Shown here: one piece after another, positions 54,190 to 54,773 of the stretch | How positions within the stretch are numbered: position 1 is the stretch's first letter | Layout: the number at the start of each line of letters is the position of its first letter | From: an uncultured cyanobacterium | GTDB taxonomy: Bacteria > Cyanobacteriota > Cyanobacteriia > PCC-6307 > Cyanobiaceae | Assembly: GCA_903858015.1 (NCBI GenBank) | Contig: CAIOGZ010000015.1 | Span: 1 to 54,773 of the forward strand | Direction of reading: 5' to 3' | DNA length: 54,773 nt | Position numbers and translations under genes: made by a program | Notes under the pieces: model-generated | What the model saw: the letters and a program-made list of their open reading frames with translations, nothing else | Databases searched by the model: none | What the model was told of the DNA's origin: nothing

Positions 54190-54244
54190 GTCTAACGAAC
54201 AAGGATAGATCGTGCGAGGCCACGATCTTATCCCGTGGTTGGAC
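54190..54244 (+). other. attC site 6 (short)
   Basis: Starts GTCTAAC and ends GTTGGAC (54238-54244), only 55 bp. GGATAGATCGTG and CACGATCTTATCC pair with one bulge; loop CGAGGC. Last attC in the window. Confidence 0.85.
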
Positions 54245-54493
54245 TAGCCCTTTGTCGCTATTGATCAGTTGACTACGGCAGATACCTCGGCCCGAATCTC
54301 AGCTTCTCTTTCGAATCTAGGCTGAATTTAAGGGTCATTCGGGTCCAGCCAAAAAGGCCTCTGTTGAGTGGTTCCTAATTTATCGTATGGCAAGGTCAGC
54401 CTCAACATTGCTGTGATTTATACAGCATTATTTTGGCTGGCTGAGGATGGCTTCTTGCTAGGGACTATCGGTATGATTGACACGCCAGTCTCG
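54245..54493. other. Spacer between last attC and IS91-type remnant
   Basis: About 250 bp without a recognisable gene. AT-rich to about 54480, then GC-rich. Confidence 0.4.
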
Positions 54494-54772
54494 TCAGCAC
54501 AACCTGGGCGGGTTGACTTGGCTGAGTTGGTTGATCTGAACCATCCGGGCCAGGATGCTCATCACCTCGCCGCAGCGATCACAGTGAACCGGCGGGCGCG
54601 GTTGCAGTGGCTCAGGTGGTGGCACACGCATATGCAGGGCCAGCTGCAGAAGCCGGATCAAACGTTTGGCATTCGCATGGAGGATGCCAAAATCCCTCAC
54701 CCGCCGGAAGCGGCGGGGCAGCACGTGCTTAAGCAGCAGCCAGAGAAACTCTCCACCCGGCAGGGTTCGGAC
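54494..54772 (-). mobile_element. IS91-family transposase, C-terminal part (runs off the window)
   Basis: A minus-strand frame reading TLPGGEFLWLLLKHVLPRRF, then RVRDFGILHANAKRLIRLLQ. This is the conserved C-terminus of IS91-type (Y2 rolling-circle) transposases, followed by a CDRCGEVM zinc-type motif. The 5' part with the catalytic tyrosines is outside the window, so integrity cannot be judged. Such elements can mobilise adjacent DNA by one-ended transposition, so it bears on how the island was assembled. Confidence 0.85.
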
Positions 54773-54773
54773 T

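Overview
The window reads as a chromosomal segment of a freshwater or brackish picocyanobacterium of the Synechococcus/Cyanobium type. The basis is gene content: chlI (Mg-chelatase), petG, a cytochrome cM-like protein, a beta-type lycopene cyclase, a PAP/fibrillin protein, a CAAD/CURT1 thylakoid protein, GuaB3, a DUF3370 protein and a cyanoexosortase. The core is GC-rich and carries scattered GCGATCGC (HIP1) octamers. Species assignment is inference.

Layout. 1-9 kb: katG with a 19-bp perfect inverted repeat upstream, a small conserved ORF, an MFS transporter divergent from a DUF1400-type alpha/beta hydrolase, and a dipeptide-type ABC permease plus lipoprotein pair. 9-15 kb: an extracellular protein-sorting locus, with a cyanoexosortase, its partner protein and three secreted proteins ending in the matching PEP-CTERM-like signal. 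15-31.5 kb: a long minus-strand housekeeping block (hom, sufE, fthC, ruvC, chlI, DUF3370, a beta-lactamase-fold protein, trmJ, cytM, rsmD, hisH, LOG, trxA, guaB3, CAAD protein, homocysteine-synthesis protein). Many of its genes are joined by 4-bp ATGA/GTGA overlaps, and petG is embedded on the plus strand. 31.5-36.5 kb: gyrA, crtL and a fibrillin gene. 36.6-41.3 kb: a probable signalling operon of a bestrophin-like membrane protein, a Cache-HAMP-cyclase-like sensor and an MscS channel with a cyclic-nucleotide-binding domain. The cyclase and the nucleotide pocket both lack key residues.

41.3-54.8 kb: an accessory island. Two toxin-antitoxin modules (RES/Xre and MNT/HEPN) lead into what I read as a chromosomal integron. 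An intact integron-type tyrosine recombinase (intI, 43865-44848) is transcribed TOWARD its array, the inverted arrangement. It is followed by an attI-like region and by AT-rich cassettes separated by attC sites that I could fold by eye (46535, 47235, 50597, 52219, 53028 and 54190, most of them 84-91 bp). Cassette cargo: a two-gene pair sharing an LHGxANTGD motif, a PD-(D/E)XK nuclease-like protein, HicBA, a secreted protein with a two-TM partner, a 381-aa unknown, HigBA, and a two-gene membrane pair. A second, decayed intI (48871-49132) with its own attI-like module sits inside the array. A gene-less unit of exactly 256 bp occurs twice, bounded on both sides by GTT cores. The window ends in a truncated IS91-type transposase.

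Calls rest on reading the sequence and family knowledge; no database search or folding program was run. Start codons are often uncertain because GTG/TTG starts and gene overlaps are common.
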